Below, in pieces: positions 44,644-54,756 of a stretch of DNA of 54,837 nucleotides. Below the pieces are notes generated by a model. The model was not told the origin of the DNA, did not search any database, and saw only the letters and a program-made list of their open reading frames with translations. Numbering within the stretch: the first letter of the stretch is position 1; each line of letters starts with the position of its first letter. This DNA comes from Gammaproteobacteria bacterium. Its GTDB lineage: Bacteria > Pseudomonadota > Gammaproteobacteria > Enterobacterales > Alteromonadaceae. The translations under genes were made by a program, and so were the position numbers. The stretch lies in assembly GCA_018815765.1 (NCBI GenBank), contig JAHIWM010000063.1, positions 1 through 54,837 of the forward strand. Direction: 5' to 3'.

Positions 44644-46275
44644 TTACAGCTGGACCTGAGCTAATCCTGGCTGGGTCTTCTTTAAAGTTATCACGTACTT
44701 TTCGAAGCGTTCCTGCTCGCCTTTTTCCAACTGATTTTGCCGAAGTACACGAGCGGCGTTACGGGCGTAGTTGATGGTTTCGCCCGTTACGCCTGCGCTT
44801 TTACTCATGGCTTGCAGTAAGTTCAGTGCTATCACCGGGTTGGTAGGCATATAGTCGAAGGTTTCACAAAACAGCGCCACAGCCCGGCCAAACTGACCCA
44901 GGCGGTAAGCGTCAGTCGCCTCGGTATTTATTTGTTTTATTTGCAGCTTTAGGCTTTCGTGTTTGTTCTGTTCCAGTTGCAACATAATACGCTGGGTTTC
45001 CGTCAGGAAATCATCGTCATACAACATGGTTTTTAAGCGATCGATACAAAGCTGGCTGGAATACAAGTCACCCAGTTCAAAGTAAGCTTTGGCGGCGTCC
45101 ATGCAGCTATCGATACTCAGATCATCCAGGCTTAAGTCCTGAATTTGCTGCATCAGTTCGCGACCTTCTTTGATAGCGCCACGACAGGTGCTCATGCGAC
45201 TGCGTAAAATCACTGTTTCACGTTTAAGCGCATCAACATTAAATCGTTTATGTAGTGCATCTAACAGCTTGGCTGCATTTTGCAGTATCACTGCTTTTTC
45301 CAGCAAATTAGCACTTTTGGCCTGATCAACCATAGCCCGTGCATGGTTCAGATAGTTGTCCGCTGTATCGTCAATCGAATGACGAGCACCCTGAACTATT
45401 TTACCGGCAATGCGGGCTGCTATATCTGTGTGGCCCAACATAGCGCATAAGTTACTCAGGGTTTTCTGTCTGCTAATATTTTTCGGCGACAAGGAGGCGG
45501 CTTTACTTAAGGTTTCAAAGGCCAGCTGATAGCGGCCGTGGCGCACATACAAACGCGATAACCAGTCCAAAGCTTCCACTTTGGTATCACCAAACTGGGT
45601 CAGGTCCACCAGTTCAAGCTCGGTATCTTCCCAGCGCTCCAGATAAAAGCAACTTAAGGCATGGCCCAAGCGCGCCCAGCTAAAGGCTTTTTGTTGCAGC
45701 ACTTTTTGGTAAAAGACTTCTGCTTTGTCGTATTGACCTAATTTAAGTAGCAGTTCGCCTTTTAGTCGCATGGCTTGTTGCGCATAGTCCGGTTTGGTGC
45801 GGATCACCAAATCACATTCACGTGAGGCTTCTGCGTAGTCATGATCAAATAAACGGAAAAATACTTTACGCAGTTCTATACGGTGCCGGATGGCCCTGCA
45901 TATGCGTTCTTCCAATGCAGGGGCTGTAAAAGGTTTTAGCAGGTAGTCGTCAGGCTGTAATTCAATAACACCGTGTACGATCTGGCTTTGTGCTTCAGCG
46001 CTTATCACAATAAAGCAGCAGAGTGGGGCCAGTAGTTGCTGCTTTTTCAGCGCTTCAAATAACTGATAACCGTCTTTACAGTCGCCGAGATTGAAGTCAC
46101 ATAAGATAAAATCGAACGGCATTTCTATGCATTTGTGCATAGCTTCGCCCGCGTCTTTGGCCAGATGAATGGCCTCAAACCCCATTTGCTGTAACATTCC
46201 TTTTACGGTGGCCCGAACAGGCGCACAGTCATCAATGACCAAGACTTTTTTACAACGAAAAAATGACTGGTCCAT
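44644..46275 (-). CDS. response regulator with REC domain and TPR repeats
   Basis: The 543-residue protein has an N-terminal receiver domain (about 8-130) with acidic Asp15-Asp16, phosphorylation site Asp60 (CDFNLGD), and Lys114 (LLKPF). The rest is helical TPR-type repeats (about 140-530), which suggest protein-protein interaction rather than DNA binding. It is a single-gene unit with no partner kinase nearby. Such REC-TPR proteins occur in Shewanella, Vibrio and Alteromonas relatives. Confidence 0.88.
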   Translation of the reverse strand: MDQSFFRCKKVLVIDDCAPVRATVKGMLQQMGFEAIHLAKDAGEAMHKCIEMPFDFILCDFNLGDCKDGYQLFEALKKQQLLAPLCCFIVISAEAQSQIVHGVIELQPDDYLLKPFTAPALEERICRAIRHRIELRKVFFRLFDHDYAEASRECDLVIRTKPDYAQQAMRLKGELLLKLGQYDKAEVFYQKVLQQKAFSWARLGHALSCFYLERWEDTELELVDLTQFGDTKVEALDWLSRLYVRHGRYQLAFETLSKAASLSPKNISRQKTLSNLCAMLGHTDIAARIAGKIVQGARHSIDDTADNYLNHARAMVDQAKSANLLEKAVILQNAAKLLDALHKRFNVDALKRETVILRSRMSTCRGAIKEGRELMQQIQDLSLDDLSIDSCMDAAKAYFELGDLYSSQLCIDRLKTMLYDDDFLTETQRIMLQLEQNKHESLKLQIKQINTEATDAYRLGQFGRAVALFCETFDYMPTNPVIALNLLQAMSKSAGVTGETINYARNAARVLRQNQLEKGEQERFEKYVITLKKTQPGLAQVQL

Positions 46276-46602
46276 ACCGGCTTAACTCTTATTATGCGTT
46301 TAACTGCTGATTTATAGCGACGAAATTATGTTTCGCATACTAAATAGTCAAATTGATTTTGTAAAGGATGTTCTTTAATTGTTAACTCCACTTATGATTG
46401 CTTCAGTTAAATTAGGAGACAAAGGCTTGATAACTTAGAGTATTAGTGTTCAAAGCTATATATCTATTGTTTTTATTGATCCTGATAACCCAGGGAGTGG
46501 CAATACAAAAGACTTTTTATCGGGACTTAAATAGCTAATTTGTGATGTTCATTCTTATGGCATAATGGACAGGATCTGTAGGTAGTTAAAGGTTGTACCT
46601 CT
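46276..46602. other. divergent intergenic region
   Basis: No gene is visible in these 327 AT-rich bases. A CATAAT at 46561-46566 is a possible -10 for endA, with TTGTGA at 46540 as a poorly spaced -35. I see no other clear site. Confidence 0.5.
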
Positions 46603-47541
46603 TTGTTTAAATTCATATTCTCTGTTGCTTTGTTTGTTTTATCTGCAGCTGTCGCTGCTGCACCTGCCAATTTTGATTCTGCCAAAACTATCGCCAGTCG
46701 TATTTACGCCCTCGAAAAACAAGAGTTTTATTGTGGCTGCACTATTCGTTGGCAAGCAGGCAAAGGTATTCCAGATTTAAAGGGCTGTGGTTATCAAATT
46801 CGCAAAAACGGCCCACGTGCCAATCGGATTGAATGGGAACATGTGATGCCAGCCCAGCAATTTGGCTCACCTTTAGCGTGCTGGAAAAAGGGTGGCCGTG
46901 AGCAATGCGGTAAAACAGACGTTTTGTTTAAGCAAATGGAGGCCGATTTATTTAACCTCAAACCCGCTATAGGTGAAGTGAATGGCGACAGAGCGCATTA
47001 CCGGTTTGGCATGTTGCCGGCGCAGGCGCCGCAGTATGGCTCTTGTGAAGTGAAAGTCGATTTTAAAAGCCGGTTGGTGGAACCTCGCGCTGAAATTCGC
47101 GGTGATATAGCCCGTATTCATTTTTATATGGCGGATAAATATCAGCTGCCATTGGCTAAAGCGCAGCAGCAGCTTTTTATGGCCTGGCATCAGCAAGATC
47201 CTGTAGATGAGACAGAACGTAAATTACAACAACGTATTGCGCAGCAAATGGGCCATGCCAATGACTTTGTCACAGGCAAAAAGGTTTGGCAGCTCAATTA
47301 CAAAGTGTCGGGTTTTGGTCTGACTACGCCAAAAGAAAATAGACAAACTGTAGCAGTATCGTCAGGTCAGGTGCTTGGCAATAAACGCAGTAAGCTGTAT
47401 CACTTAAGTCATTGCAGTGGTTATCGCCAGGTGTCGGAGCGCAATCAGCAATGGTTTGAGTCGGAGCAACAAGCGCTTGATGCTGGCTTTAAACGGGCAG
47501 GGAATTGCAGTGCGGAAGCTTCGATAGGCGCTGAAGATTAA
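46603..47541 (+). CDS. endonuclease I with C-terminal metal-binding-like domain
   Basis: The 312-residue exported nuclease has a signal peptide (about 1-19). The EndA/Vvn domain carries RIEWEHVMPAQQFG with the catalytic His and LFNLKPAIGEVNGDR, plus cysteines for disulfides. EndA cleaves double-stranded DNA in the periplasm. After about 260 there is an added domain, GNKRSKLYHLSHCSGY followed by ALDAGFKRAGNC, like the Ada-type zinc module found on some secreted nucleases. The start is a TTG with AAAGG upstream. Confidence 0.88.
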   Translation: MFKFIFSVALFVLSAAVAAAPANFDSAKTIASRIYALEKQEFYCGCTIRWQAGKGIPDLKGCGYQIRKNGPRANRIEWEHVMPAQQFGSPLACWKKGGREQCGKTDVLFKQMEADLFNLKPAIGEVNGDRAHYRFGMLPAQAPQYGSCEVKVDFKSRLVEPRAEIRGDIARIHFYMADKYQLPLAKAQQQLFMAWHQQDPVDETERKLQQRIAQQMGHANDFVTGKKVWQLNYKVSGFGLTTPKENRQTVAVSSGQVLGNKRSKLYHLSHCSGYRQVSERNQQWFESEQQALDAGFKRAGNCSAEASIGAED

Positions 47542-47650
47542 ACCCTTATTCTTAACGGATTAACGCAGCGTAACTTGCATCAGCCCTGGCGTTCGCGGTA
47601 CAACCTTGGTTATCTGTAAATTCACTACTAAAATAATCAGGGTACTTTTT

Positions 47651-48676
47651 ATGCGCCGCACCATGTCTTTTTTAGCCTTAAGCTGCTTTTCTGCTCTGGC
47701 TCTTGCCAAACAACCTATAGCTATCGTCATACACGGTGGTGCCGGGACCATCAATAAAAGCCAGATGACAGATGCTCAAGAGCAGGCTTACCACGCCACT
47801 TTAAAACATGCGGTGGATACAGGCTATGCGATATTGGAAAAAGGTGGCAGCAGTGTGGATGCGGTCACAGCTGCTGTGCTGATTATGGAAGATTCTCCGC
47901 TGTTTAATGCCGGTAAAGGTGCTGTCTATACCTATGACGAAGGCCACGAGCTGGATGCGTCCATTATGCGTGGCGACAACCTGATGGCTGGCGCAGCTTC
48001 GGGTTTAACTCACGTGAAAAACCCTGTGTTATTAGCTCGTGCTGTGATGGAAAAGTCTGAGCATGTGATGCTCTCGGGTGCTGGTGCTGAGCAATTTGCT
48101 AAAGAGCAGGGGCTGGAACTGGTAGAAAACTCTTATTTTGATACAGAGTTTCGCTATGAGGCTTTGAAAAAAGCCAAACAAAGTATGCAAAAAGTACCAC
48201 ATCAGGCACAAAACTACCGCTTAACTGCGCCATGGCAAGCTGAATGGAATATGGGCACTGTTGGCGCTGTGGCTATGGATCGCAGTGGTTTATTAACTGC
48301 AGCAACCTCTACTGGCGGTATGACTGCAAAACGTTATGGCCGTATCGGTGATGCGCCAATTATTGGGGCAGGTAATTTTGCTGATAACGCCAGCTGTGCG
48401 GTTTCTGCCACCGGTCATGGTGAGTTTTTTATCCGATATCGTGTCGCATCAGATATCTGCGCCAGAGTGAAATATCAGGGCATCAGCGCCGACAAAGCGG
48501 CTGATCAGGTGATCCAACAAGAGCTGGCGAAAGTGGGTGGCACTGGTGGTGTGATTTTGATTGATCACAAAGGAAAAGTAGGCTGGAGCTTTAATACCGA
48601 AGGCATGTACAGAGCAAAAAGATCCGAAGGTGAAGCGGCAGTGACTGAAATTTTTAAAGACAGTCCGACCAAATAG
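47651..48676 (+). CDS. isoaspartyl peptidase/L-asparaginase, exported
   Basis: The 341-residue product is a plant-type (Ntn-hydrolase) asparaginase. It begins with a signal peptide ending ALAKQ, then VIHGGAGT near 27-33. Autocleavage should occur before Thr203 in NMGTVGAVA, leaving Thr as nucleophile. TSTGGMTAKRYGRIGDAPIIG is the conserved beta-subunit stretch. It hydrolyses isoaspartyl dipeptides and asparagine. I start at 47651; the longer frame from 47606 has no signal peptide. Confidence 0.9.
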   Translation: MRRTMSFLALSCFSALALAKQPIAIVIHGGAGTINKSQMTDAQEQAYHATLKHAVDTGYAILEKGGSSVDAVTAAVLIMEDSPLFNAGKGAVYTYDEGHELDASIMRGDNLMAGAASGLTHVKNPVLLARAVMEKSEHVMLSGAGAEQFAKEQGLELVENSYFDTEFRYEALKKAKQSMQKVPHQAQNYRLTAPWQAEWNMGTVGAVAMDRSGLLTAATSTGGMTAKRYGRIGDAPIIGAGNFADNASCAVSATGHGEFFIRYRVASDICARVKYQGISADKAADQVIQQELAKVGGTGGVILIDHKGKVGWSFNTEGMYRAKRSEGEAAVTEIFKDSPTK

Positions 48677-48731
48677 CTCACGCTGGTCTAAGCTTAAGGT
48701 GTTGTGAAAATACGACACTTTTGAGGGGCTT

Positions 48732-49151
48732 ATGGACTTATTAAAAATATCCGATCATATGAATCGTCACCCTGTGACCTTTACCGAAGATATGTCTGTC
48801 GAAGAAGCAGTGAATAAACTGATCCTCGCCGAACAATTGGGCGGGCCTGTGATCAACAAAGAGAAAAAGGTAATAGGTTTTGTGTCTGAGCAGGATTGTC
48901 TGTCCAGAATGTTGTCATGCACTTATCACTTACAGCAGGCCGCTTCGGTCAAAGACGTGATGCGTACCGAAGTGCTGACGGTGAAGTCGTACCACGGCAT
49001 AGTGGACTTAGCGCAAACCATGCTGATGTCCAAACCTAAGGTTTATCCTGTGGTGGATGACGATGGTTATCTGCTTGGGGTGATTAGCAGAACTGATGTA
49101 CTTCGTGCCATCGACTTAGAACTGCACTCCCATTACAAAGCCGTCAGTTGA
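48732..49151 (+). CDS. CBS domain pair protein
   Basis: The 139-residue protein consists of two CBS domains: the first about 10-60 (VEEAVNKLILAEQLGGPVIN), the second about 75-130 (DLAQTMLMSKPKVYPVVDDDGYLLGVISRTDVL). CBS pairs bind adenosine nucleotides. No other domain is present, so a partner is needed. GAGGGGC precedes the ATG, and a terminator follows. Confidence 0.92.
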   Translation: MDLLKISDHMNRHPVTFTEDMSVEEAVNKLILAEQLGGPVINKEKKVIGFVSEQDCLSRMLSCTYHLQQAASVKDVMRTEVLTVKSYHGIVDLAQTMLMSKPKVYPVVDDDGYLLGVISRTDVLRAIDLELHSHYKAVS

Positions 49152-49158
49152 CGTATTT

Positions 49159-49195
49159 CCAGTAAATGCACCGTTTTAAGCGGTGCTTTTACTGG
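49159..49195 (+). terminator. terminator after CBS gene
   Basis: CCAGTAAATGCACCG pairs with CGGTGCTTTTACTGG (49181-49195) with one mismatch around TTTTAAG. It separates the CBS gene from hrpA. Confidence 0.75.
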
Positions 49196-49220
49196 ATCTA
49201 AAGCCCCTGAACTTGGTAGC

Positions 49221-52200
49221 ATGTCGCCCCTATTTATTGAGGGCCTTGTGTTGACCGACTCTACTGCTAAACCTGCTGTTGCTAGCAATCACCTTAATAC
49301 GGACGCTGAAATTTCTGTTGCCGCGCTTACCAAAGCCATTGCTAATTCTTTATCCAAAGATCAGCACCGTTTTCGCCAGTCTTTACAGAACATTAAAAAG
49401 CAACAGGACGAGAGCAAACAGCAGCAGTTAATGCAGCAATTGTCGGCAAAAATTACCGCCTCTATGCAGCTACGGGCTCAGCGTTTGGCTGCTGTGCCAA
49501 CTATTGAATACCCGGCTGAACTGCCTGTTGTAGGTAAAAAAGACGATATTAAAGCCGCCATTGCCAAACATCAGATAGTGATTATTGCCGGTGAAACCGG
49601 TTCGGGTAAAACCACCCAAATTCCAAAAATCTGTTTAGAGTTAGGCCGTGGTGTTGCTGGCATGATAGGCCATACCCAGCCACGACGTTTAGCCGCTCGT
49701 AGTGTGTCTGCACGTTTGGCTGAAGAGCTGAAATGCCCTGTTGGTCAGCAGGTGGGTTATAAAATCCGTTTTGGCGATCACACAGCGCCCACTACTTTAG
49801 TCAAACTGATGACTGACGGTGTTTTGCTGGCAGAAATTCAGCAGGACAGATTTTTAAATCAATACGACACGCTGATCATCGATGAGGCGCACGAACGCAG
49901 TTTAAACATCGACTTTTTATTGGGTTACTTAAAGCAGCTGTTGCCGCGCCGCCCTGATTTAAAAGTCATTATTACCTCGGCCACCATAGATCCAGAACGT
50001 TTCTCCAAACACTTTTTTGATGCGCCTATTATTGAAGTGTCAGGTCGTACTTATCCGGTGGAAACCCGATACCGGCCTTTGGCGGAAAACGACGATAAAG
50101 ATGCCGATCAGCTGCAATCTATCTTTGATGCAGTCGAAGAGTTATACCGCGAGCCACCTGGCGATATTCTGATTTTCTTAAACGGTGAGCGCGAAATTCG
50201 CGACACAGCAGATGCGCTGGAAAAGTTAAAACTGCCTCATACCGAAGTGTTACCTTTGTATGCCCGTTTAAGTGCAGCCGAGCAAAACTTAATTTTCCAA
50301 AACCATGTCGGTCGCCGCATCGTACTGTCGACTAACGTGGCTGAAACCTCACTGACAGTGCCAGGTATTCGTTATGTCATAGACCCGGGCACAGTGCGTA
50401 TTTCACGTTACAGTTACCGATCCAAAGTACAACAGTTGCCGATTGAAGCCGTCAGTCAGGCCAGCGCTAATCAGCGTAAAGGCCGTTGTGGTCGTGTGGC
50501 CGCTGGTATCTGTATTCGGTTATACAGCGAAGACGACTTTAATGGCAGACCAGAATTTACTGATCCTGAAATTCTGCGCACCAACTTAGCCTCTGTTATC
50601 TTACAAATGCTGGCTTTGGGCTTAGGTGATATTCAGGCTTTCCCATTTTTAGAGCGGCCGGATAGCCGTTTTATTAACGACGGTATTAAGCTGTTAGAAG
50701 AACTGGGAGCAGTCAAGCCTCAGTCCAATAGTCATAGTTTGCAAATGACCGACTTAGGCCGGCAAATCAGCCGTTTACCCGTCGACCCACGTTTAGCTCG
50801 TATGGTGTTTGCGGCGACAGAACAGAGCTGTTTGCAGGAAGTGCTGGTAATTGTCTCGGCTTTGTCGATTCAGGACCCACGCGAGCGTCCTTTGGATAAA
50901 CAGCAAAAAGCCGATGAATTGCATGGACGTTTTGCCGATCCGGATTCAGATTTCAGTGCCTGGTTAAAACTTTGGGCTTATCTGCAAGAGAAGCAGGACG
51001 AGCTAACCAATAACCAGTTCCGTCGTTTATGTAAACAAGAGCTGTTGAACTACCTGCGGGTACGCGAATGGCAGGACTTATTTGGCCAGTTAAGCCAAAT
51101 TTGTACCGAGCAGCAATGGATCCTGAATTCGCAAGTAGCATCCTACGAGCAAATCCATAGTGCTTTACTCACAGGTTTATTAGGCCAAATCGGTAGCCGC
51201 GACAGCGACGCCGATTATATGGGCCCACGCCAAAGCCGCTTTTTTGTTTTCCCTGGCAGCAGCTTATTTAAACGTAAACCTAAATGGGTGATGGCCGCTG
51301 AGCTGGTTGAAACCTCGAAGCTTTATGCTCGTGCTGTAGCTAAAATTGAGCCTGAATGGGTTGAACCTGCGGCTATGCATTTAGTTACCCGCAGCTACAG
51401 CGAGCCGCACTGGGAAAAGAAAAAAGGCGCCGTAGTGGCTTATGAACAGGTGTCTTTGTATGGCTTGATCATTGTCGGCAAACGCCCTGTGCTGTATAGC
51501 AAAATAGACCCTGCTACCTGCCATAACATTTTTATCCGCAGTGCTTTGGTGGAGCAGGATTTAGGCCTGAACGAAAGCTTTTTAGCCCATAACCAAAAGC
51601 TGATTGAGCAGGTCACAGAGCTGGAAGAAAAAGCCCGCCGCCGCGATATTCTGGTGGATGAAGAGACTTTAGCGGCTTTTTACGCTGAAAAAATTCCGGT
51701 CTGGGCCAATAACAGAGTGGATTTTGCTAAATGGTGGAAAGAGGCCAAAGCCAAAGATGCCAAATTGCTGCATCTGGATTTAGAGCAGCTGTATAAGCGT
51801 GATGCCTCTGAAGTGACAGCTGATAAATTCCCAGAGTTCTGGCGTCAGGGCAATTTAACTTTACCTTTGGATTATCATTTTTCACCTGGCGCGCCAGATG
51901 ATGGTGTAAGTCTGGTGGTGCCGTTGTCGTTATTAAATCAGCTGGAAGAGCAGGGTTTTGATTGGCTGATCCCGGGCCTGCGTCACGATTTATTGGTCGC
52001 ATTGATTAAATGCCTGCCTAAACAATACAGACGCAACTTTGTGCCAGCACCAAATTACGCCGATGCGTTATTACAAAGCATTAAACCCGAGGACGGGCCT
52101 TTGCTGGATGTGGTCAGTAACAGATTAAAGCGTATGTCGGGTGTGACTATTCCTGATGACGCCTGGGAGCTTTCCGGTATTGAAACCCATCTGAAGTTTA

Positions 52201-53180
52201 ACTTTAAGATAGTGGATGACAAAGGCAACACCTTAAAACAAGGCCGCTCTTTGGCGCTGTTAAAACAAGAGCTGCAAGGCAAGGTGCAACAGAATTTAAG
52301 CCAGGTAGCAGAACGCGGTATAGAGCAGGACAAGCTAACACAGTGGTCTTTTGGCCAGTTGCCGCGTGAATACATCAAAATGCAGGCCGGTTATCAAATC
52401 AAGGCTTATCCGGCTTTGGTGGATAACAAAGATTCGGTGTCTATTAAGTTATTGGATAACGCCGAACAAGCGGCTGAACAAAGCAAGCTGGGTTTGCGCC
52501 GATTGGTGCTGTTAAACGTGCCATCACCTGTCAAATACCTTCAGGAATCCCTACCGAACAAAGCCAAACTCGGTTTGTACTTTAATCCTTTTGGTAAAGT
52601 GCTGGAGCTGATAGACGACTGTATTGCTGCTGGTGTTGATCAACTGATCAGTGAACAGCCCTGGCCTGAAACCGAAGCTGACTTTACCGCTGTCAAAGAG
52701 AAAATTCGCGCTGAGCTGGGTGAAACCGTGCTTCGTATTGCACTGAAAGTGGAGCAGATTTTAACCCTGGGCCATGAAATTCAGAAAAAGCTCAAAGGTA
52801 AAGTTGAGTTAAAACATGTGCAGGGACAGGGCGAAATCAAGCAACATCTCGACTCTTTATTGTTTAAGGGCTTTGTCAGCACTCATGGTGCGGCACGTTT
52901 GGACGCTATTTTGCGTTATCTACAGGCACTGCAAAAACGTCAGGAAAAACTGCCGGTAGACCCAAATCGCGATCGCTTGATGTCACACGAATATCAAAAA
53001 GCAGAAGACGCTTATCAGAGCCTGTTGGGTAAATTTGCTGGCCGCACTATCCCGGAGCCGGTGCTGGCCATCCGCTGGATGCTGGAGGAACTTAAAGTGT
53101 CCTTATATGCTCAAACTTTGGGAACACCTTATCCTGTGTCAGTAAAACGCATTTTACAGGCTGTCAGCGAGTTAAAATAG
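49221..53180 (+). CDS. hrpA: ATP-dependent RNA helicase HrpA
   Basis: HrpA is a DEAH/RHA helicase; in E. coli it helps rescue collided ribosomes and process mRNA. The 1319-residue product has GETGSGKTT at about 124, DEAHERS at about 221, the SAT motif (TSATIDPERF), and QRKGRCGRV. The HA2 and OB-fold domains follow, and the long C-terminal DUF3418 region is present. The length matches E. coli (about 1300). It is a single transcription unit between terminators. Confidence 0.96.
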   Translation: MSPLFIEGLVLTDSTAKPAVASNHLNTDAEISVAALTKAIANSLSKDQHRFRQSLQNIKKQQDESKQQQLMQQLSAKITASMQLRAQRLAAVPTIEYPAELPVVGKKDDIKAAIAKHQIVIIAGETGSGKTTQIPKICLELGRGVAGMIGHTQPRRLAARSVSARLAEELKCPVGQQVGYKIRFGDHTAPTTLVKLMTDGVLLAEIQQDRFLNQYDTLIIDEAHERSLNIDFLLGYLKQLLPRRPDLKVIITSATIDPERFSKHFFDAPIIEVSGRTYPVETRYRPLAENDDKDADQLQSIFDAVEELYREPPGDILIFLNGEREIRDTADALEKLKLPHTEVLPLYARLSAAEQNLIFQNHVGRRIVLSTNVAETSLTVPGIRYVIDPGTVRISRYSYRSKVQQLPIEAVSQASANQRKGRCGRVAAGICIRLYSEDDFNGRPEFTDPEILRTNLASVILQMLALGLGDIQAFPFLERPDSRFINDGIKLLEELGAVKPQSNSHSLQMTDLGRQISRLPVDPRLARMVFAATEQSCLQEVLVIVSALSIQDPRERPLDKQQKADELHGRFADPDSDFSAWLKLWAYLQEKQDELTNNQFRRLCKQELLNYLRVREWQDLFGQLSQICTEQQWILNSQVASYEQIHSALLTGLLGQIGSRDSDADYMGPRQSRFFVFPGSSLFKRKPKWVMAAELVETSKLYARAVAKIEPEWVEPAAMHLVTRSYSEPHWEKKKGAVVAYEQVSLYGLIIVGKRPVLYSKIDPATCHNIFIRSALVEQDLGLNESFLAHNQKLIEQVTELEEKARRRDILVDEETLAAFYAEKIPVWANNRVDFAKWWKEAKAKDAKLLHLDLEQLYKRDASEVTADKFPEFWRQGNLTLPLDYHFSPGAPDDGVSLVVPLSLLNQLEEQGFDWLIPGLRHDLLVALIKCLPKQYRRNFVPAPNYADALLQSIKPEDGPLLDVVSNRLKRMSGVTIPDDAWELSGIETHLKFNFKIVDDKGNTLKQGRSLALLKQELQGKVQQNLSQVAERGIEQDKLTQWSFGQLPREYIKMQAGYQIKAYPALVDNKDSVSIKLLDNAEQAAEQSKLGLRRLVLLNVPSPVKYLQESLPNKAKLGLYFNPFGKVLELIDDCIAAGVDQLISEQPWPETEADFTAVKEKIRAELGETVLRIALKVEQILTLGHEIQKKLKGKVELKHVQGQGEIKQHLDSLLFKGFVSTHGAARLDAILRYLQALQKRQEKLPVDPNRDRLMSHEYQKAEDAYQSLLGKFAGRTIPEPVLAIRWMLEELKVSLYAQTLGTPYPVSVKRILQAVSELK

Positions 53181-53270
53181 AGTAAATTTTTGGTTGTTTT
53201 TTGGCAAATCGTTAAATACGCCATACACTTAAGTCAAACGCATCGATGCGTTTGGATGGAGATCACAAGG

Positions 53271-53666
53271 ATGCAGACAATGGAACTGAAGCAAAAGAAG
53301 GTCATGATAGTGGACGACGAAGATTTTATGTTTCGTCTGCTGGATTTAGCTTTGTCACCTTTTTATCAGGTTAGTTATGCCCGAAGTGGGGTTGAGGCCT
53401 TACAACTGGTGTTGCAGCAGCAACCTGATCTGGTGATGATGGATATTTGTATGCCTGGACTGGACGGACTGGACACCTGTCGCCTGTTAAAAAATGCCCC
53501 TGAAACCGGTCATATTCCAATTCTGATGATGTCTGGCCTGGATACTCCGCGTGACGAAGTAACAGCGCTGGACGCTGGCGCAGACGCTTTTGTCAGCAAA
53601 CCAATCAGCGCCAGACATATTCAGATGTTGGTGGACGATTTACTCTGCAGTCATTTGCACAAATAA
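53271..53666 (+). CDS. single-domain response regulator (REC only)
   Basis: The 131-residue receiver domain has Asp15-Asp16 (VDDED), phosphorylation site Asp58 (MMDICMPG), and Lys110 (FVSKP). No output domain follows, so it probably acts through protein contacts. I start at 53271, with GGAG nine bases upstream; 53280 is the alternative and the frame runs on to 53190. A PilZ gene begins 66 bases downstream. Confidence 0.9.
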   Translation: MQTMELKQKKVMIVDDEDFMFRLLDLALSPFYQVSYARSGVEALQLVLQQQPDLVMMDICMPGLDGLDTCRLLKNAPETGHIPILMMSGLDTPRDEVTALDAGADAFVSKPISARHIQMLVDDLLCSHLHK

Positions 53667-53732
53667 GCCTTTACAGCGGCTTGTCGCGGATCTATAAAAG
53701 AAGCTAGTCCAATAAATGCAGTAATACAGCTT

Positions 53733-54032
53733 ATGTTAGGCCACAGTGATAAACGTAACTACTACCGTATGATGGTCAATGCTCAGGTGCAACTGATGAT
53801 CAACGATCCACAATCGGGCCGGGTGATCAACGCCATTTGCCGTGATTTAAGCTCTACCGGCATGTCGCTGGAAATAGATGAACCGCTTGAAATGGGCATT
53901 ATGCTCTATATCAAAATGCAAAGCTCCAACCCCAGTATTCCGCCTTTATCCGCCCACGCTAAAGTAATGCGCTGCGCTCAGGAACAAGAAGATTGCTACC
54001 AGTTGGGTGTGCAGATTATAGAGCTGAATTAA
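53733..54032 (+). CDS. PilZ domain protein, c-di-GMP binding
   Basis: The 99-residue protein has both c-di-GMP-binding motifs: RNYYR with Arg8 and Arg12, and DLSSTG (38-43) matching D/NxSxxG. It should therefore bind c-di-GMP, unlike the pilZ product at 13808. It consists of the domain alone. Its partner is unknown; the REC-only gene just upstream could be in the same unit. Confidence 0.9.
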   Translation: MLGHSDKRNYYRMMVNAQVQLMINDPQSGRVINAICRDLSSTGMSLEIDEPLEMGIMLYIKMQSSNPSIPPLSAHAKVMRCAQEQEDCYQLGVQIIELN

Positions 54033-54044
54033 CCGGGTTTTATG

Positions 54045-54623
54045 TTATTTTGGCTTGCAGCTCATTAGCTGCGCTTCATAACCCCATTGCACAGTAAAAA
54101 TGCCATTTTGCTCTGATAGCTTTTCATTTCTGCCGACATAACTCTGATCAGCTTGCTGATACATTAAAGAGACCTGATCACCATAATCCGCAATCAACGT
54201 AGCTGGTGTAGTTGGGTAATAGCGCACTGAGATTTCATTAGCAGGATTGTTTTCACAGCTAAGCAGCAGCTTTTTGCTGATGGGCACCAGTTCATAACGC
54301 GCCTGTAACTCGGCGATACGCTGGATATAAAGCGTTGAAGCACAAGCTTTTTTATCTTCTTCTTTCCAGCACTCCGCTTTCCCTTTTACCCAACCGCGCT
54401 GTTCAGCTTTTAACAAAGGTGGTTTTTCATTAACAGCTTTTAATAACGCCTGCTGATACACCTCTGCCAGTTGCAGATCTTGTTTGAGCAGCTCAGAGTC
54501 TGAACAAATTAGCTGATCAACAGTACCTAAGTCTTTGGCCAGGCAATTGATTTGGCTGTCTGCAGCGGCCGCCTGAAGCTGAGCTGTGGCGAGCAGGGAG
54601 GTGACGATTAGTAAAAGTTTCAT
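54045..54623 (-). CDS. exported LprI-like plus MliC-like (lysozyme inhibitor) protein
   Basis: The 192-residue product has a signal peptide (about 1-20), then an LprI N-terminal domain (about 25-112) with INCLAKDLGTVDQLICSDSEL and paired cysteines. The C-terminal part (about 115-190), LSCENNPANEISVRYYP to AQLMSC, resembles the MliC domain that inhibits C-type lysozyme. It may protect peptidoglycan from host lysozyme. It converges on the PilZ gene. Confidence 0.8.
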   Translation of the reverse strand: MKLLLIVTSLLATAQLQAAAADSQINCLAKDLGTVDQLICSDSELLKQDLQLAEVYQQALLKAVNEKPPLLKAEQRGWVKGKAECWKEEDKKACASTLYIQRIAELQARYELVPISKKLLLSCENNPANEISVRYYPTTPATLIADYGDQVSLMYQQADQSYVGRNEKLSEQNGIFTVQWGYEAQLMSCKPK

Positions 54624-54756
54624 ATTCCTATCCTTTTGAATTTGCTTTGGTAACAGTGTCAGGGAAAGTGGGGCAAATCAAGTTTGGTGACTAAATAATT
54701 CATACATCCAGAACAGCTTTTGGGTTTGTTTAAACGCTTTCGCCGTTGGCGAGCCG

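Noticed and set aside
51727-52378. Minus-strand frames inside hrpA
   Set aside because: They overlap the long DUF3418 region of hrpA and have no motif.
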